The translations under genes were made by a program, and so were the position numbers. 64,000 nt of DNA from Adineta ricciae (lineage: Eukaryota > Rotifera > Eurotatoria > Adinetida > Adinetidae): positions 124,001 through 188,000 of the forward strand of contig CAJNOJ010000149.1 of assembly GCA_905250025.1 (NCBI GenBank), written 5' to 3'. Shown one piece after another: positions 58,770 through 64,000 of this stretch; the stretch's first letter is position 1, and every line of letters begins with the position of its first letter. A model generated the notes under the pieces. The model did not search any database and was not told where the DNA came from. It saw nothing but the letters and a program-made list of their open reading frames with translations.

Positions 58770-60244
58770 TCAAACAAACTTGAATACGTACTTATAATCG
58801 TGTGTATAATCGGTGATGACGTGTTTCCGGAGAAAATCCGCAAAAATCAGAAAGAAATTAAAAAACGATGAACGATTCCACGTTTCCTAGATGCATATAA
58901 AGATTAAATGCATAAAACTTCATTGAAAATAGATTACTGCTGCTCGTTCGATCGAAGAGATATCCAATGGACAAACAGTATTCACAATACCATTATTATC
59001 ACGTAAACCAATGATCATCATTTTGATACCTGGAAAGCAATTTACAAAAGTATTCATAACAGATCAAAAAAACAAACAAAAATAGTTCTTACCAACAAGA
59101 AAACATTGAATCCACCATTTAGCGAATTTACGATTACTACGAAGAGTAGAGAAATCAGTACGACAATATTCGATGTGATACTCACTAACGAAATGGTAAA
59201 TCATCAAGTGTTTTTCCAGCACAAACTTTAAGTTCGATGTGTTCAGTTACAGATGATGATTGTTCGATCACACAATCCATTTCAGCACCGTATAACAACC
59301 GATAGGAACCTATAGTTGATTGAAACACTCCCGAGAATTGTTTCGAAGGATTGAGTGTTTCCGTAGAAAGATTATCTAAGAATTTAATTCAAACATTTCT
59401 CAGTAAAACTTCGAAATGAAACTTACTCTTAGTGACATACTCTTCAAATTTATGCCCGTAATAGCAGAACGATCGATGTTCCGGTGTCATATTTTCTTCC
59501 TCTTTCAATTGCTTTTCCGTGACATACTCACACAGAAAATATGCATTTTTAAACTTCACAACTGCTAATAACCAGTCGGACTGTTTTTCAAATATTGAGA
59601 ACATGATTAGACGAAGAACACCGCGCCATGACAAAAAATCGAAAGTAAATCTAGAAAGGAAAAATACTACATGATTGACACATATCGTCTGTAACTCGAG
59701 ATCTCAACCGATTGTTTTTGTAAATATCTTGTTTACGTTGCAACAACCACCAAAGCATGGCATTGATATTTTTACTTTGACCTTCAGTAACAAAATCAGC
59801 TTCGCCAATTTTCAAATCGAAATTGACGTTCAATGTCTGAAGTGGATATTTGTACACTGAAACGAACAAAAGCATGAATGAAAAATGAAAAAAGAGAGAT
59901 TTACCACGAAGATATCGTTTGTCATCGAAACATTCTTTATCATCTGCTCGATTGAGTAACGAAAAACAACCGACGTCACGAGTTTCAAATGCAATTTGTC
60001 CACGATTGATATGTTTCCAAAATGGAACAGGTAACGCATCTTGTTCTGTAGTTGTCGTAGCAAAACGACTACCATCCGAATGTTGTCTATACTTATTCTG
60101 TGAGTCAACAGAATGGTAATCATCTCGTCGGCGTTTGCCTTGTACTGACGAAGGAACATGTTCAATTTTACGTTCGAACACACCACCTTCCTCTTCAATG
60201 GTCACATCATCTTTTTCTCGAGGTGTAAGTTTTGGGTTATTCAT
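58770..60244 (-). CDS. DXO: DXO/Rai1-family decapping exoribonuclease
   Basis: Removes incomplete or NAD caps from RNA and degrades the body. The N-terminus has a basic patch (GKRRRDD). Then come PVPFWKHINRGQIAFETRDV and SLLNRADDKECFDDKRYLRG. After an intron come GEADFVTEGQSKNINAMLW, FDFLSWRGVLRLIM, a CYYGHKFEEYVTK segment, GAEMDC and IELKV (metal ligands Glu, Asp, Glu and a catalytic Lys), then KFAKWWIQCFLVG. A further intron (about 58934-58885) restores the C-terminal exon ETWNRSSFFNFFLIFADFL. Without it the protein would look truncated. About seven introns. Confidence 0.88.
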
Positions 60245-60606
60245 GAATACTAGCTATCTAAAAATGAACAATCTCCTCTCATCGATCAAAATACAATTCC
60301 ATATTTCGAATTCTTGTCTTCTTCAGAAAAACTTACCTGATTATAAGTATCACATGAAGCACAAGTGAAATCAAACTTTCGTTATGAACTTTTCTGTTCA
60401 CAGAATATGTAGTTTATTTGCAACAGAAATAACTATTTAATTTGATTGTGAAATTCATTGTTCTTTACGAAATGATCTGAAACGAAGAAAATACTTGATA
60501 AAAACACAACAAAATCACTGTTCATATAAATACAGATACATGAAAAACTTTTGAATTAGAGAGAAAAACCGGATGAAATACATAAAATGTTCGATGTTTT
60601 GTAGAA

Positions 60607-63445
60607 TTATATCTGCAAAATTGGATTAGGGTCTGGATGAAGTGCTCGAGCAACAATCGACTGAAATTTCTCAATGATCGTCAGCACTTGTAAACGCGTC
60701 ATATTTTCCATAATTGTGATTTCTTCGAGATGATAAGTTCCGTTAAAATATTTAATCAATCTACAATAGCGAAGAATGGAAAATGTGAAATTATACAGAA
60801 AAACTAGACCATTTACCGGAGAAAATCAGTCACATGTTGTTCTTTTGCATCTTTGATGGCAATCGCAAGACTCTTTTGATATTCAAGTTGTTCATTTGGT
60901 AGTGCTTGTGATACTTTTGTAAGATAATGTGAAGCATAACGACCGGTATCTGTCGTGGTATTACTATTGACTGAACTTGAAGCAAACACGTCATCTTGGC
61001 TGGTGCCCGTCATTGTTTTCAATGTATCTGTTGATCTGGAATGATGAGTGGATGAGTACGAGAATTGATTGGTCGACGGCGATGAAGCTAAGAAGAAAAA
61101 CATATCGCATAGTCGAACAAAGGTGTTTTCGACGAGAGATGAAACAACGTAACCCGGATTTGAACATTGAAATCAAAAGAAAAGGCATAGTTTCATTCAA
61201 TTTGAAAGTATTGACTGAATTAGAGAAATCGAAAGAGCAGCATAACACACAATAGAGCACGAAACATAAAATATTCAAGACAAAACCTATTACCCATATT
61301 GTAATCATAACTATTGACACTCAATAGATTTCCCCGAATATCAATATTTTCACTCGTTAAATGAAAACGTTCGTTTTTAGATGACGATTCAAAAAGGTTC
61401 GACGAATACTGATTACGTCGCTAGAAAACAAGACAAAACGAATTCGTTCTTCACTTACGCAAAGTTGGCACTTCAGACAAAAGTCTCACAAGGGGTACAC
61501 GTGGTCGCGGCAAACGTGTTTGTTTATATTCGTCTTTGAAATCGCTTCGATTATCATTCGGTAAAACAAGGTAGTAGTAATAGTGAACCTGGACAAGTAG
61601 ACGATGACGAAGTAACCATTCAACACATTGAAGGCGTTCTTGCTGAAGAACAGAAAACTTGGTGGTGATTTCAGTCAGAGAAAAAGACGTGCTCGTACCA
61701 ATTCAGAATCATTATCACTACGATTTGTATGATCATAGAAGGGTACGGCATCGGAATATTCGGCTAATGCTTCCTGTAATGTTGGGTAATTCGTCGTATT
61801 TCGAAATGTTTCTTTGTAAAGTTTAGATAAAGAACCGTGCCTAATGAAACAAAAGTTCAAGAACAAAAAGAACATTCAAAGCTTCAATATACTTTGATAT
61901 ATCTGCATCGGGTGAGATTATATAAACATTATCATCATAGATCGGATAGATAAGTTTAGCTCGGCCCCAATATAGCAAATGAGATGCAAGACGATAGATC
62001 TATAATATCATTCTTTTTAATGAATAAGTAAAATTTGTATTTGATTTACTTGAGGGAGCGGAAGACCCGTTTCGAGTGATAATCGAGACATTGAATATGA
62101 TGAACGTAAATGTCGAACGAGTGTACTCAGTGTCGATGAACTATCTATTGGTAGCGAAGCAAGTAAAGCTGATGGATCAATAACAAGTAATATGCCATAG
62201 TATGGTCTGGTGGATGAAATGAAAGAAAAAGAAATAATTCAAAACGTAATCAGTTGTGTTGACTTACTTCAGAATTTGCTCGGCATTTGAAAGGACATTA
62301 AACGCGAAATCTGGTTCTAATGAACAGTTTAAAGCAATAGATCGATGTGGTAGACAACAAGAAACATTCAACCAATTATTAATTGTTATGTTAATTTCAC
62401 CGGAAACTTGTAAACTAACGAAAAAAAGAAATATATTCTTTATAATCTATTCAGCTTTGACGTACTCAGTAAAGATTTGTTTTAATGTTGCTGCTAGTTG
62501 ACTTTCTTCAGCCATCGTTGAATAAGCTTGTTCTCTGATTTCTCTCGCTTTATCGTCTTCGTTTTGCCGTCGATTTGCTAAACAAACATGACATGAGATA
62601 TTCAAGACAAACTTCTTTTAATACTTTACAAGAATCGGATGCTGCGATCTCATGTGGTTGAATAAACGTTAATAATTTATCATATTCGTTTTTCAAATAG
62701 TGCACACGCTGCTCTTCACAACGAATAGCTGTTCCAATACGTTGACTCATTTCTTGATAGGATATGATAACTGATGCTTTTGCAATAGCCTAATAAATTT
62801 CAATCGGAAATCTCTGTCAAAAATCTTTAAGAGTATCAATACTCGTAGAACGAAGAAAATAGCGAATGATTTCAGATCTGTACTTTGTTCTAAGCCAAGG
62901 GTATGGCCAACAAAAATGACATCATCGACTTGAACTTCCACATGACTTCCATAACTATTCGGACTTGTTAAAATTGCAATAGTTGTTTCATCGAAACTAA
63001 AAGAATGAAAAATCGTCATGGAATAAAATCATCAATTCGAAGCAAGTCTTTACTTTTGAAATGTTGTTCGAGGTGCATCATCATCTTTCACGCTAAATAT
63101 TCCCATAGACTCCCATTCAATATTGTTTCATGGATAAACCACCTACCTCGGCGGATCGAAATCTTTAGCAATGACAATTGAATAGCTTGTATGGAAATTA
63201 ACTGGTTCGGCTACACAAAAATGATCGATCGTGAATTTTGGAAATCAATTAACGAAGATGAAAGTACATACGTTCCCGTATATTCGTATTCGCTTGTTCA
63301 TATTTATACAAAAGTTTATTTTTATCATGTGCACTCTCCACGACAAGTAAAATTGCAATAAGATCTTTTTCGAATGCCTTGAAAGAAACAAGCGAATAAG
63401 TACTGAAAAACCACTAAGAAAAACATAACATACGATGCGGTCCAT
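60607..63445 (-). CDS. NPRL3: NPRL3, GATOR1 complex subunit
   Basis: With NPRL2 and DEPDC5 it inactivates Rag GTPases when amino acids are low and so restrains TORC1. The first exon encodes only MDRI, then AFEKDLIAILLVVESAHDKN and KLLYKY, the N-terminal longin start. The order continues with HVEVQVDDVIFVGHTLGLEQ, a ROUGH-type IAKASVIISYQEMSQRIGTA, EEQRVHYLKNEYDKLL, RPYYGILLVIDPSALLASLP, QIYRLASHLLYWGRAKLIYP and VEWLLRHRLLVQVHYYYYLV. The C-terminal block RLIKYFNGTYHLEEI is near 60770. At least ten introns; several junctions are approximate. Confidence 0.9.
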
Positions 63446-64000
63446 ATTCTTATCTTTCTCAATGAATAAAATGTTTCTTTGTCTCAAATGAAGAAAAAAT
63501 AGATCAGCTGTTCTTTCACTTTTTCCAACAAATTAAAAAACTTAATCTAGTATATGATATAAAGTGCTATGCTATGCATTCGGATATATTTTATAACCAC
63601 ACTTGAGGCTAGTCAACAGAGGTCGCCGTTTATCGAAAGAAAATATTCGTTCGATTTTGTCGAGAAAAATATGTCAGTACAAAAAAAATAGTTTTATTAT
63701 GAACATCCCTCACTGGAAATTACACCTTTTTCTCTATACAAAGAAATCTTCAATGGTTGTCCATCGAGTTTGTATTGCTCAGGATTTTTCATAATGTTTA
63801 TTCTGTCTTCAATTGTATCACAGAGAAGAAAAGCATATCTATATAGAAATAGTCTTCATAAAAACAATTCTCTCTCATTTTTCTTTACAAACTCTTACCC
63901 CGTGAAGTGTTTCTTTATGGAATTATCTGGTCGAATGATTGTTTTTGCAGGACAATAACGAGATACGACACAGTTGGGAAACAAATTCTGGAAATCGGTC
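63446..64000. other. Upstream region of NPRL3, nothing recognised
   Basis: Short forward frames at 63603-63794 and 63770-63958 have no recognisable features. This stretch may contain the NPRL3 promoter and the edge of another gene beyond the window. Confidence 0.3.

Noticed and set aside
58885-58950. DXO appearing truncated after AAVIYFQ
   Set aside because: A GT-AG intron after ERAA leads into ETWNRSSFFNFFLIFADFL, restoring the expected C-terminal region.
1-64000. CRISPR arrays, phage or plasmid modules, rRNA genes
   Set aside because: No regularly spaced repeats, no prokaryotic gene clusters and no ribosomal RNA-like blocks were seen.

Overview
This is a window of nuclear DNA from a small, compact, AT-rich animal genome. 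The genes are animal genes (BTAF1, SDHAF4, PSMD2, RPS8, CEP164, SUZ12, NPRL3, a histamine-H1-like receptor). Their GT-AG introns are mostly 45-65 bp, and many start codons sit directly behind a pyrimidine-rich AG. The best guess is a bdelloid rotifer or a close relative. This is an inference from gene style, the spacing of neighbouring genes (consistent with spliced-leader trans-splicing) and the mix of genes. There is no prokaryotic or viral gene organisation.

Layout. 1-9.8 kb: 3' half of BTAF1/MOT1, then a convergent two-TM PPxY protein. A shared promoter then leads to a tight same-strand run of MATH-BTB, MMtag protein and SDHAF4, followed by a reverse-strand small heat-shock protein with two alpha-crystallin domains. 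11-26 kb: a gene-poor stretch with a histamine-H1-like GPCR, a tetraspanin-like protein, an MIT-domain protein, a three-TM protein and an orphan 7TM receptor. It also contains a ~620-bp foldback repeat. 27-35.4 kb: PSMD2 and RPS8 (reverse), then an SLC17-type transporter, DPH5 and a glutaredoxin (forward). 35.4-37.3 kb: a nest of short non-autonomous elements and inverted repeats around a coiled-coil gene remnant, bracketed by a direct repeat.

37.9-45.2 kb: a short neuropeptide precursor that would release several copies of a tiny amidated Phe-Val-His peptide, then CEP164 and two tandem secreted Ntn-hydrolases of the C45/dcd1 type. 45.3-54.5 kb: WDR82 and MTG1 share a divergent promoter. SUZ12 follows MTG1 at only 73 bp. 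Then come a reverse-strand homeobox gene and SEC61A. 55-63.5 kb: kynureninase, a small secreted His/Gly-rich protein reminiscent of bacterial Rhs-type C-termini, the decapping enzyme DXO and the GATOR1 subunit NPRL3.

Most genes are single-copy housekeeping genes. The least ordinary items are the FVH-amide precursor, the tandem C45 hydrolases, the small secreted protein at 58.2 kb, and the repeat cluster at 35.8-37.3 kb. Exon boundaries were read by eye from GT-AG sites and reading-frame continuity, so individual junctions may be off.
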